Shown here one piece after another: positions 56,749-63,819 of a stretch of 64,000 nt of DNA; position 1 is the stretch's first letter, and every line of letters starts with the position of its first letter. The DNA is from a virus. The translations under genes and the position numbers were made by a program. The notes beneath the pieces were generated by a model, which was not told the DNA's origin, did not search any database, and saw nothing but the letters and a program-made list of their open reading frames with translations. The stretch is taken from the IMG/VR virus record IMGVR_UViG_3300020119_000126, positions 26,157-90,156 of that record; one strand, 5' to 3'.

Positions 56749-56963
56749 TCGCCAATGAGGATGTTTCCCTCAATCCAGGCGATGGGGCTGTAATCAAAAT
56801 CGTGGCTATTGTTGGCGACATTGGCAAAGACTGGGCAGCCTATTGGGGCTGGAACAGTATGCACGACCATCAGATTGCCGAATATGGCATGAAGCTGCCA
56901 AGAGATACTGCTGAGGGGCTATTCCCCTATTTCCGAGAGAAAGGGTTGCACTACCGTGATTAA
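56721..56963 (+). CDS. Hypothetical protein
   Basis: An 80-residue protein (MGYLYQTSVIANEDVSLNPG) with AAGGAG upstream and a 28-base overlap with the previous gene. The family is unknown. Confidence 0.55.
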   Translation: MGYLYQTSVIANEDVSLNPGDGAVIKIVAIVGDIGKDWAAYWGWNSMHDHQIAEYGMKLPRDTAEGLFPYFREKGLHYRD

Positions 56964-57708
56964 TTCATTTCATGAGGCTGATAAGACTATCGGCCAGGAT
57001 AAGGTCAAGAAGTTAGGCGCACGCGGCCTGGAACTGCATAAGGATGGCAATGATGTCATCGCGGTGAACTACCGTGGCACCGACATCGTGACCTTCTATT
57101 GGAATGGCAGCATCCAGTTGAACTCAGGTGGCTGGCTAACGCGCAGCACCTTGACCCGCATGAACCAGCATCTGCCAACTGACTTCCGCATTGAGCCAGA
57201 CAAAGAAGGCATCTGGACGGTCAAGCATGTGCCAAGTGGTGTGTGGGGCTTCTACTGCGATGGCCTGGTCATCGACCCATCGAGCAAGACCATCTTCAGC
57301 AGCACTGTGGCAACTGACGTGACCCAGGCCCTGCGCTTGCAGGATAAGGTGGATAAGTACGTCAGCGCCTACATCGAGCACATTGCCAACGGCACCCTGC
57401 ATGAGCAGACTGATGTGCAGGCGCTCGAACTACGCGACAAGGAAGTGACCGAAGGCGACATTCAGTGGCTGACCGCAGATCAGGTCAAGTGGATTCTGAA
57501 CAGCCAGAAGTATCCGCCCTCACTCCTGCGCCGCGCTGTCTATCTGGATAGTCCTGACCCGTTCTACTTCGAAATGATGGAGAACGTCACGACCTTTCCC
57601 AAGCAGTTATGGCATTACCAGGATGAGCGGTCCATGGACTTCGCCCTACGCTGCTTCCGCCGTGTTCTACTGCGCTTGATGCGCAAGAGCCTGAAGTTGC
57701 CGCTATGA
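56956..57708 (+). CDS. Phage protein with TDIVTF domain, paralogue A
   Basis: A 250-residue protein starting at GTG. Residues about 35-80 (VIAVNYRGTDIVTFYWNGSI, then LNSGGWLTRSTLTRMNQHLP) form a domain found in many phage proteins with the pattern TD(I/V)VT-x-DGTI-x-L-x-SGG(W/Y)-x-T-x-T(K)-x-(R/K)IN. The gene at 57,904 is a paralogue. The function is unknown. Confidence 0.65.
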   Translation: MINSFHEADKTIGQDKVKKLGARGLELHKDGNDVIAVNYRGTDIVTFYWNGSIQLNSGGWLTRSTLTRMNQHLPTDFRIEPDKEGIWTVKHVPSGVWGFYCDGLVIDPSSKTIFSSTVATDVTQALRLQDKVDKYVSAYIEHIANGTLHEQTDVQALELRDKEVTEGDIQWLTADQVKWILNSQKYPPSLLRRAVYLDSPDPFYFEMMENVTTFPKQLWHYQDERSMDFALRCFRRVLLRLMRKSLKLPL

Positions 57709-57953
57709 AAGTAGACATCAGGGTCAAGGCAGTTTTTAGCGTTGAATTGACCGATGTGGAAGTGGCAGACTCAACGGCCATTCCTCAGTGGCTACAGGAC
57801 AATCTTAGTCCTGTGGTTACTGATAAGGATGGCGTGAACTATCGGCCTGTAGATGCCCACGTCGAATTTTATGTAACAGCATTCACAACGAAGGATACCA
57901 ACAGTGAGAGCAAGTTACCACGGGATCATCAAATCCTACCCGCAGGCGGCTGA
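57705..57953 (+). CDS. Hypothetical protein
   Basis: An 82-residue protein (MKVDIRVKAVFSVELTDVEV) between the two paralogues. It overlaps the first by ATGA and the second by 50 bases. The family is unknown. Confidence 0.55.
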   Translation: MKVDIRVKAVFSVELTDVEVADSTAIPQWLQDNLSPVVTDKDGVNYRPVDAHVEFYVTAFTTKDTNSESKLPRDHQILPAGG

Positions 57954-58674
57954 GTACCTGGCGACAGGCAAGAACAAGGCTGACCGTCCTTTGCCTGGGC
58001 GCGAGACACGGTTACAGCGAAGGTCAGACACAAGCATTGCAGTGCGCTACTGGCAGACTGACATCGTGACCTATCATGAGGATGGCACGATTGTTCTTGA
58101 CTCAGGTGGCTATCACACCTTCACGACCAAGGCCAAGATAAACGAATATCTGCCTCGCGAGTATGGGCTTAACCAGGATAAGAATATCTGGTATGTCCAC
58201 AATGGCGTGACGACAGCGTTATTTAAGAATGGTATGAGCTTTGCGCCAGACGGAACCATGACAGGCACTCTACCTGAGTCTGACATCAAGAAGCAGGCCA
58301 AGCTGAATAGGGCCATCGCCAAATACGCCAGAGACTTTATCGACGCCTGGCTTGATAGCACGGTTCCAGCACCCTCTAGTGGTGACTGCTGGTTCTGCTC
58401 AATGCACACTACTGAAGGTCAAGCATTAGGTGAGGTTAGCCAGTCTGACCATATCCTGAGCCATATGAAGGAAAAGTATTACGTTCCTTCTCTGCTGGTC
58501 AACGCTTTGAAGAAATATGACTGGTCAAGTGCTTCACAATGGGCGCTGGGTGAAGCATGGGGTGGAGCCACAACGGAACACAAAACATACTGGATGGAAA
58601 CTATGGCTCCACGGTTCGTCAAAGCTTTGCGCCGCTACATTCGTTCACAACTTGATCTGGCAAGTAGCCAGTAG
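57904..58674 (+). CDS. Phage protein with TDIVTY domain, paralogue B
   Basis: A 256-residue paralogue of the gene at 56,956, with SIAVRYWQTDIVTYHEDGTI, then LDSGGYHTFTTKAKINEYLP. It starts at GTG with AAGGA upstream. The middle contains DCWFCSMHTTEG followed by HILSHM, a possible zinc site that paralogue A lacks. Confidence 0.65.
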   Translation: MRASYHGIIKSYPQAAEYLATGKNKADRPLPGRETRLQRRSDTSIAVRYWQTDIVTYHEDGTIVLDSGGYHTFTTKAKINEYLPREYGLNQDKNIWYVHNGVTTALFKNGMSFAPDGTMTGTLPESDIKKQAKLNRAIAKYARDFIDAWLDSTVPAPSSGDCWFCSMHTTEGQALGEVSQSDHILSHMKEKYYVPSLLVNALKKYDWSSASQWALGEAWGGATTEHKTYWMETMAPRFVKALRRYIRSQLDLASSQ

Positions 58675-58682
58675 GAGACATC

Positions 58683-58913
58683 ATGGCTGTCAAAGCAGTT
58701 GGCATCATCGAGTGTGATGCCTGTCATCAAGAACAGGAACTCACCAAGACTGCTGAACGCAGCCATTTCTCACCTGACCTGATTATCCGCGCTGACCTGC
58801 TAGAACAGGCAGCCATCGCCATTGGCTATGTCCGGGTTGATGATAAGCTCATCTGCCCGGATTGCCAGGAATGGGTAGAAACTGATGATACAAGGTCTCA
58901 CATACAAGCGTGA
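58683..58913 (+). CDS. Small zinc-ribbon protein
   Basis: A 76-residue protein with CDACHQ near the N-terminus and ICPDCQEW near the C-terminus, the four-Cys pattern of a zinc ribbon. AGGAG precedes the start. It overlaps the AlkB-like gene by 29 bases. Confidence 0.6.
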   Translation: MAVKAVGIIECDACHQEQELTKTAERSHFSPDLIIRADLLEQAAIAIGYVRVDDKLICPDCQEWVETDDTRSHIQA

Positions 58914-59532
58914 TTACCTCTTTATTCGGCAAGCCGAAGGAATCCTGAAGCAGATTGATGAAGCGCCATGGAACCATGACCTGAAGCGCCGCACGCAGCA
59001 TTATGGTTTCAAGTACGACTATACCCGGCGTAAGGTCAGCATGGACCTGGATAAGTGTGCGCCACTGCCGAAGTGGGCCGATACTATTGCCATGATGCTC
59101 AGCCAGGATAAATACATGCGACCTGAGCCAAACCAGTGCATCGTCAATGAGTACGAGCCAGGTCAAGGGATTGGCGCTCATGTGGACTGTGAGCCATGCT
59201 TCGGCAATACCGTGGTCTCCATTAGCCTGGGTGGGCCATGTGTGATGGAGTTCACAAACCGTTCTGATCCCGGAGAAGAAATCGGCAAGCAGTACAAGCT
59301 CTTACTTGAGCACAACTCGCTATTGGTGCTCACTGGGCCAGCCCGGTTCTGGTGGACTCATGCTATTCCACCACGGAAGACAGATAGCTGGAAAGGTCAA
59401 GACATTCTACGGCAGCGCCGAGTAAGTCTGACCTTCCGCACTGTGCTTGATGAGATTTACCAGATAGATGACCCGCTAATCATCGATATGCGGGCTGAAG
59501 GTGGATTGGTTACGAGCGTACAGCGTCATTGA
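58885..59532 (+). CDS. AlkB-like 2OG-Fe(II) dioxygenase
   Basis: A 215-residue AlkB-type dioxygenase. CIVNEYEPGQGIGAHVDCEP holds the iron ligands His99 and Asp101. TVVSISLGGPCVMEF is the core strand pair. His159 in WTHAIPPR is the third ligand, and RRVSLTFR holds the 2-oxoglutarate-binding arginine. Such enzymes remove alkyl groups from nucleic acids; phage versions may repair genomes or alter modified bases. The start codon lies within the preceding gene. Confidence 0.85.
   Translation: MIQGLTYKRDYLFIRQAEGILKQIDEAPWNHDLKRRTQHYGFKYDYTRRKVSMDLDKCAPLPKWADTIAMMLSQDKYMRPEPNQCIVNEYEPGQGIGAHVDCEPCFGNTVVSISLGGPCVMEFTNRSDPGEEIGKQYKLLLEHNSLLVLTGPARFWWTHAIPPRKTDSWKGQDILRQRRVSLTFRTVLDEIYQIDDPLIIDMRAEGGLVTSVQRH
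58925..58938. repeat. Palindrome TTCGGC-AA-GCCGAA
   Basis: Exact half-sites near the start of the AlkB-like gene, read as Ile-Arg-Gln-Ala-Glu. Confidence 0.8.
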
Positions 59533-59572
59533 ACACTCACAAGCCATCATCAGGAACGAAAAGGAGTCTACC

Positions 59573-59902
59573 ATGGCTAACAATACCGTTCCTGTTGAGC
59601 TTGCTTCCATCCTGGCTGATATTATCAAGGACATCTATGTCGCCAACAATATCAGCAATTACTACAATGCCACCACCCTGGCAGAAAAAACACCATCCGG
59701 CACACCTGACCGTCTTCTCCAACATATCGTCGAGTTAGTCCTCAATGTGCGCAGCCCACTGCTCTATGGCTATGGCGCAGCAATGAGTGACGCCGAGCGA
59801 AAGGATTTATATGGAGACCTTAGCCGACATCTCCAAGACGCCATTGACATCCTCACCGCCATCCAAGCCCCCCTTGATGTCATTTACGCCTCCATATCCT
59901 GA
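59573..59902 (+). CDS. Hypothetical helical protein
   Basis: A 109-residue helical protein (MANNTVPVELASILADIIKD) with AAAGGAG upstream; an in-frame ATG at 59,501 inside the previous gene is rejected. It overlaps the next gene by 26 bases. Confidence 0.6.
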   Translation: MANNTVPVELASILADIIKDIYVANNISNYYNATTLAEKTPSGTPDRLLQHIVELVLNVRSPLLYGYGAAMSDAERKDLYGDLSRHLQDAIDILTAIQAPLDVIYASIS

Positions 59903-60503
59903 GTATAGTAGCCTACGGCCAGTTCCTGACTGGCCCTTTGGTGACCAGGAGTATACAGGTCTCATTGCCAGTTATCAGGATGCACTCAGGTCAGGTAATC
60001 TGACGGCAGAGGCCAGTCTCAAAGACATCTTGCTGCAAGCCCGCCTAACGGCAGAAGAACTTGAGGTCATTCAGCGCGAAACCATTGCTGACATGACCTT
60101 TATTATTTTCTACCGTCAGTCCTGGTACTACCGCATTCCCATCTGTGAGACTACTGACCGGGAACATATGTTCCGCGTTATCCAGGGAAATATTCACGAG
60201 CCATTCAAGTATTCTGGCAAGGGTAAGCGAAGCAAGAAGGCCAAGGAACTACCTGACCTCGACCTCAATCATTGGGGTACGCCAAAGAAGAAGGTCAAGC
60301 CAGTTGCGGCCAGGGTATCTCAAGCTCATCACCATCCCGATGGGGTTGACCTGGTGAACCTAGCCAAAAGCGCCGCCATCCATTATGCTTTACCGGGCAA
60401 AAAGAAAACTCTATGTGGCAAGCCCTGGGATAGACCTGTCAAAGATGAACACAAGCTCGACACCCTGTATCCTATTTGCCCAAAGTGTCAGACCAAGACA
60501 TAA
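59877..60503 (+). CDS. Hypothetical protein with C-terminal zinc motif
   Basis: A 208-residue protein (MSFTPPYPEYSSLRPVPDWP). A helical middle is followed by a basic linker (GKGKRSKKAKELPDLD) and a C-terminal domain with TLCGKPWDRP and ICPKCQT. That pattern is shared with small zinc-binding domains of other phage proteins. The function is unknown. Confidence 0.6.
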   Translation: MSFTPPYPEYSSLRPVPDWPFGDQEYTGLIASYQDALRSGNLTAEASLKDILLQARLTAEELEVIQRETIADMTFIIFYRQSWYYRIPICETTDREHMFRVIQGNIHEPFKYSGKGKRSKKAKELPDLDLNHWGTPKKKVKPVAARVSQAHHHPDGVDLVNLAKSAAIHYALPGKKKTLCGKPWDRPVKDEHKLDTLYPICPKCQTKT

Positions 60504-60505
60504 TG

Positions 60506-60534
60506 TTGACTTTCATGTGGAACACCTGTACAAT
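60506..60534 (+). promoter_or_regulatory. Sigma-70-like promoter TTGACT-N17-TACAAT
   Basis: TTGACT (60506-60511) and TACAAT (60529-60534) with a 17-base spacer directly before the dCTP deaminase gene. Confidence 0.8.
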
Positions 60535-60555
60535 ATAGGACGAATAAAGAACACA

Positions 60556-61137
60556 ATGAATCTACTCAACGACACAGAAATCAAAATGCTGCATGAAGAT
60601 GGCGAATGGATGATTAACCCATTCGTGCCACACGCAGTTCGGCGTACCGAAAATGGTGAATGCGTGAGCTATGGCTTAAGCAGCGTTGGCTATGATATTC
60701 GTCTAAGCGAGGAGTTCAAGCGTCCTCTGGACCGTGTTTCAGAAGGCTACTTTCGACCTGTTCTCGACCCGCATTTTCCTGGGAATGTCGAATGGAAGCT
60801 AGAAACACATCAGAACCTTGTGCTTCAAGCTGGTGAGATGATCCTTTGTGCAAGCCTTGAGTATTTCAACATGCCCTTGGACGTGGTCGGTATCTGTTTA
60901 GGTAAGTCTACCTATGCCAGACTGGGGTTGTTTGTGAACGTTACCCCGCTAGAGCCTGGCTGGAAGGGTCAACTGACAATGGAGCTATCCAACATTGGAC
61001 ACGTTCCACTCATGATTTATGCCAAGGAAGGCATTGCACAGCTATTGTTCTTCCGGGTGAACAGGCCACAGACTACCTATGCCGACAAGAAGGGCAAATA
61101 TCAGGGTCAGACAGGTGTAACCACTGCTCGACTATAG
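60556..61137 (+). CDS. dcd: dCTP deaminase
   Basis: A 193-residue dCTP deaminase that converts dCTP to dUTP as a precursor for thymidylate. Key segments are SSVGYDIRLSEEF, ICLGKSTYARLGLFVNVTPL with the substrate-binding Ser-Arg, EPGWKGQLTMELSN holding the catalytic Glu, and GIAQLLFF, KYQGQTG. A bifunctional dCTP deaminase/dUTPase cannot be excluded. It heads a unit with thyX behind its own promoter; no separate dUTPase gene was recognised. Confidence 0.88.
   Translation: MNLLNDTEIKMLHEDGEWMINPFVPHAVRRTENGECVSYGLSSVGYDIRLSEEFKRPLDRVSEGYFRPVLDPHFPGNVEWKLETHQNLVLQAGEMILCASLEYFNMPLDVVGICLGKSTYARLGLFVNVTPLEPGWKGQLTMELSNIGHVPLMIYAKEGIAQLLFFRVNRPQTTYADKKGKYQGQTGVTTARL
60638..60651. repeat. Near-palindrome TTCGGCGTACCGAA
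   Basis: One-mismatch copy (G to A in the right half) in the dCTP deaminase gene, read as Val-Arg-Arg-Thr-Glu. Confidence 0.6.
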
Positions 61138-61152
61138 CTCCCAAAGGAGCTT

Positions 61153-61323
61153 ATGACATTACTAGGATACCTGACCTGGCTTCTGGCTTCGGGCTTCTTA
61201 TGGAAGCTAAGCCATGAAGCCCAATATTTCATCGGAAGACAGGCGTATGTAGGGTACATATGCTCTGGCTTTATGTTCGCCTTGACCCTATTAGACATGG
61301 CAGGAAGATATGCTGGCAGATAA
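61153..61323 (+). CDS. Small membrane protein (56 aa)
   Basis: A 56-residue protein with two hydrophobic stretches (MTLLGYLTWLLASGFLW; YICSGFMFALTLLDMAG). AAAGGAG precedes the ATG, and the end overlaps the thyX start by 14 bases. The function is unknown. Confidence 0.55.
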   Translation: MTLLGYLTWLLASGFLWKLSHEAQYFIGRQAYVGYICSGFMFALTLLDMAGRYAGR

Positions 61324-62119
61324 CACTGGGAAAGCCTACTATAAAATCCTGGGCGATGATTATGGCTACGTCGCTCTTGAAGGAACATTGCCTGATCCTT
61401 TGCGTGGCTTTACCCTGGATGACTGGGTCACCAAAGGCGCACGAGTCTCTTACCGTGGCAAGTCCAGAGATAAAGATGCTGACGCTGGCCTCATCAAGCG
61501 CCTCATCTTGCATGACCATTCTTCTCCCTCAGAACAGCCACATATGACCTTCAGCGTCCGGGCACCCATGGCAATCATTGTCCATATGCTCCGGCACCGC
61601 TCCTTCCATGTGAATGGCGAAAGCTCCCGCTTCAAGGCAGTCAAGGACGAACAGTATGTGCCCAAGCAGTGGCGCAAACAGTCCCTGACCAACAAGCAGT
61701 TGTCAGACCGTGGCGTGGAAGCTGATGCCAATGACCTGTTGAGTATTCAGTCTCGCCGCAACTTTGCCAATACCTACAGTCTATATCAGACCATGCTCAG
61801 CCAGGAAGTAGGCCGCGAACAGGCCAGATTGGTGTTACCCACTGATGCAATGTACAAATCCTATGTTTTCACCGTTGACCTGCGCAATTTCCTGCACTTC
61901 ATCGGTCTGCGTGCGGCATCAGATGCTCAACCCGAAACGCAGTCCTACGCCTGCGCCATGTACTGGCTTATCGCTCCAATGGCCCCCCTTACCTGTGGTG
62001 CCTGGCGAGAGCGGCTTATTAGCAACGATCCGAAATTTGACCGAAGCAGTGTTGGGATCAACCTTGATACTTGGAAGCGAGAACATGGCGAACCAGAACC
62101 CGCTCGACACAGTGATTGA
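61310..62119 (+). CDS. thyX: Flavin-dependent thymidylate synthase ThyX
   Basis: A 269-residue ThyX that methylates dUMP to dTMP using folate, FAD and NADPH. The signature RHRSFHVNGESSR lies at 95-107. Compared with the canonical R-H-R-x2-S-x-N-x2-S-x-R, the first Ser is His. LVLPTDAMYKSYVFTVDLRN and AQPETQSYA match the C-terminal substrate-binding part. With dCTP deaminase it gives the phage its own thymidylate supply. Confidence 0.9.
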   Translation: MLADNTGKAYYKILGDDYGYVALEGTLPDPLRGFTLDDWVTKGARVSYRGKSRDKDADAGLIKRLILHDHSSPSEQPHMTFSVRAPMAIIVHMLRHRSFHVNGESSRFKAVKDEQYVPKQWRKQSLTNKQLSDRGVEADANDLLSIQSRRNFANTYSLYQTMLSQEVGREQARLVLPTDAMYKSYVFTVDLRNFLHFIGLRAASDAQPETQSYACAMYWLIAPMAPLTCGAWRERLISNDPKFDRSSVGINLDTWKREHGEPEPARHSD

Positions 62120-62378
62120 CCGTCTGAGAACTGTCTTAGAGGGTCGCGAAGGAAACTTCCAAGACCCCACCGAGATGTTCAACCGGATAGCCAAGGCGTG
62201 GGAAGCATATAAAGGAGTCCCTTTTAATGCTTTTGATGCAGCTATCATGATTGAACTGTTCAAGATCGTGCGTATGGGGGTATCATACAAACCTGACCAT
62301 GCTGATGATCAGGTCAACTATGGCTTACTCAGTTTAGTCATCAAAGAATTGGAACCTAGCAATGACACTACCGAATGA
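62085..62378 (+). CDS. DUF6378-like phage protein
   Basis: A 97-residue helical protein (MANQNPLDTVIDRLRTVLEG). IAKAWEAYKGVPFNAFDAAI, then MIELFKIVRMG, and DDQVNYGLLSLV match the MazG-like DUF6378 pattern common in phages (helix, M-x-x-x-L-K-I-x-R, D-x-x-x-x-Y). A nucleotide-related role is suspected for the family. GGAAG precedes the start, inside the thyX end. Confidence 0.6.
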   Translation: MANQNPLDTVIDRLRTVLEGREGNFQDPTEMFNRIAKAWEAYKGVPFNAFDAAIMIELFKIVRMGVSYKPDHADDQVNYGLLSLVIKELEPSNDTTE

Positions 62379-62595
62379 AGTAGTTACCGCTTTACAGGCT
62401 ATTCGTGAAACAGGTCAAGTCAATATGCTGGACCGCGAAGCTGTCATCTCCTTCATGGGCCATGCCAGCCATGAGGCTGCTATCCTACGCGAGACTGACC
62501 CTAATGAATGGTCAACCATCATCATCGAGACTGTCCAGCCGGACAAACCCAAGCAGCGTGGCCGCAAAAAGAAGCTTGACGAAACCGAAGAATAG
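62362..62595 (+). CDS. DUF5049-like phage protein
   Basis: A 77-residue protein (MTLPNEVVTALQAIRETGQV, then NMLDREAVISFM) matching the short DUF5049-type pattern x-V-x-x-L-x-x-I-R-x-x-G-x-x-N-M-x-D. The C-terminus is basic (RGRKKK). The function is unknown. Confidence 0.6.
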   Translation: MTLPNEVVTALQAIRETGQVNMLDREAVISFMGHASHEAAILRETDPNEWSTIIIETVQPDKPKQRGRKKKLDETEE

Positions 62596-62604
62596 CGTTA
62601 CACT
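62576..62604 (+). promoter_or_regulatory. Sigma-70-like promoter TTGACG-N17-TACACT
   Basis: TTGACG (62576-62581) and TACACT (62599-62604) with a 17-base spacer, overlapping the end of the previous gene and placed before the gene at 62,612. Confidence 0.55.
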
Positions 62605-62611
62605 TATTCAC

Positions 62612-62896
62612 ATGGTCGGAGAGAAACCTTGCACTCGTTGTGGGTATAGCTACCCCAACGATAATGAACACTTCTCCTACACTAGCTCACGAGGGGTCAG
62701 GTATTTGCGAAGCATCTGCAAGCCCTGTCAGGCTCTCGACAGCGCCGCACATTACCAACAGAATAAGCAAAAGCTCAAAGCTCAACATGTAGAATACAAC
62801 CGGCGCTACCGCGCCGAGCATCGTGACGCCTATAACTTCAAGAACAGACAGTATCGCCAGCGGAAGTCGTGGGCAGACGCAGAAGGATCAGAATGA
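62612..62896 (+). CDS. Small zinc-finger protein
   Basis: A 94-residue basic protein with CTRCGYSYP and SICKPCQALD, a four-Cys zinc finger, followed by an Arg/Tyr-rich helix (QHVEYNRRYRAEHRDAYNFK). Similar phage proteins resemble the N-terminal zinc part of HNH or endonuclease VII-like nucleases, but no nuclease core is present. Confidence 0.6.
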   Translation: MVGEKPCTRCGYSYPNDNEHFSYTSSRGVRYLRSICKPCQALDSAAHYQQNKQKLKAQHVEYNRRYRAEHRDAYNFKNRQYRQRKSWADAEGSE

Positions 62897-63132
62897 AACT
62901 CAGAGTTATCTTCCATGATAATACAATACGAGACTTCCAAGTCAACGGTCAAGTAGAGCTTGACCAAGTCTATGAAATGGTCAGACGGCAGCCTGCCCCT
63001 ATGCAAGAGTACACTCGTGGTACAGGGTACAGCCAGGAAATGCTAACCTTCAAGTACAATGATGGCAAAGACTTCGCCTGTATCAATATGGGTACAGTCA
63101 AAGCCATCCTCACCGTTCGAGATGACTGTTAG
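62893..63132 (+). CDS. Hypothetical protein, last rightward gene
   Basis: A 79-residue protein (MKLRVIFHDNTIRDFQVNGQ) with alternating strands. It starts in an ATGA overlap and is the last protein gene before the RNA cluster. Confidence 0.6.
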   Translation: MKLRVIFHDNTIRDFQVNGQVELDQVYEMVRRQPAPMQEYTRGTGYSQEMLTFKYNDGKDFACINMGTVKAILTVRDDC

Positions 63133-63140
63133 TGAATAAT

Positions 63141-63236
63141 GAGCGGGTCGAAGTGTAAGGGTTACCAAGCGAAAATGACCGCAACCCCTTGTGCTAAACG
63201 GTCACCAGTGTCCCTCGCACATAACCTTATCCGCTC
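63141..63236 (+). ncRNA. Candidate structured RNA
   Basis: Three nested helices can be drawn: GAGCGG (63141) with CCGCTC (63231), TAAGGGTTA (63156) with TAACCTTA (63222), and TGACCG (63176) with CGGTCA (63199). It ends five bases before the tRNA-Asn gene. It lacks a T-arm and is not a normal tRNA. It could be a tRNA leader, a processing signal or a small phage RNA. Confidence 0.45.
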
Positions 63237-63240
63237 TTAT

Positions 63241-63312
63241 TGTCAGATAGCTCAAAGGCCGAGCGCGGTGCTGTTAACACCGGAGATGTAGGTTCGAGTC
63301 CTACTCTGACAG
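63241..63312 (+). tRNA. tRNA-Asn (GUU)
   Basis: A 72-base cloverleaf. The acceptor stem is TGTCAGA with TCTGACA, the anticodon arm is CGGTG-CTGTTAA-CACCG with anticodon GTT, and the T-loop is GTTCGAGTC. CCA is not encoded. Confidence 0.9.
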
Positions 63313-63546
63313 CTAGAGGTATGCGATTGCAAGCGCTATCCTTGAACGCGGGGGTTTATCCCTTCCACGTTAGGCACGCAGTATTCCCAACTATGCGACC
63401 CATCCATGCTGGTTGCGCTGAGGGAAGGGCTAGAGGTCATGGTGATGTGCGCCCTACTGCTACGACCTGTAGGGGCTGACCCCCTAGACCAAAAGAGGTC
63501 AGAGATTGTTCTGGCAGTCTTAATCGTAAAACCAAGACTGCACTAT
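63313..63546 (+). other. RNA-gene spacer with hairpins
   Basis: No supported protein gene. Two local hairpins are seen: TAGGGG-CTGAC-CCCCTA (63470-63486) and CAGTCTT with AAGACTG (63515-63540). They may be processing signals or remnants of further tRNA-like genes. Confidence 0.4.
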
Positions 63547-63617
63547 CCTGCTCAAGCTGACTGGAAGGCAAGTGCCTGTAGAGCACTCGGTACATAGTTC
63601 GATTCTATGGAGCAGGA
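63547..63617 (+). tRNA. tRNA-Tyr (GUA)
   Basis: A 71-base cloverleaf. The acceptor stem is CCTGCTC with GAGCAGG, the anticodon arm is AGTGC-CTGTAGA-GCACT with anticodon GTA, and the T-arm is CATAG-TTCGATT-CTATG. No long variable arm is present, unlike typical bacterial tRNA-Tyr. Confidence 0.8.
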
Positions 63618-63746
63618 CTTGACCTGGTGAAGCCATGTCAATCTCCCTATGGGAAGACTTCATGAAGCTAAACCATCAGCCCTAGTTATAAAAGCTCTAG
63701 GGTAGCAGCACTGGTAATGATGGCTAGGAGTTTAAGCTGCTTCAGA

Positions 63747-63819
63747 CCTTCTGTAGCTCACTTGGATAGAGCATCAGGCGAAAGCCTGAAGGATGCAGGT
63801 TCGAATCCTGCCAGAAGGT
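63747..63819 (+). tRNA. tRNA-like gene with six-base anticodon loop
   Basis: Acceptor (CCTTCTG with CAGAAGG), D-arm (GCTC with GAGC) and T-arm (GCAGG-TTCGAAT-CCTGC) are normal. The anticodon arm reads TCAGG-CGAAAG-CCTGA: the loop has six bases and no T at position 33, and can even close further into GGC-GAAA-GCC. Adding one T before GAA would give tRNA-Phe. It is either a decayed tRNA-Phe or a tRNA-shaped RNA with another role. Confidence 0.65.

Noticed and set aside
63240-63479. A 79-codon frame starting at the tRNA-Asn gene
   Set aside because: It reads straight through a clear tRNA cloverleaf.
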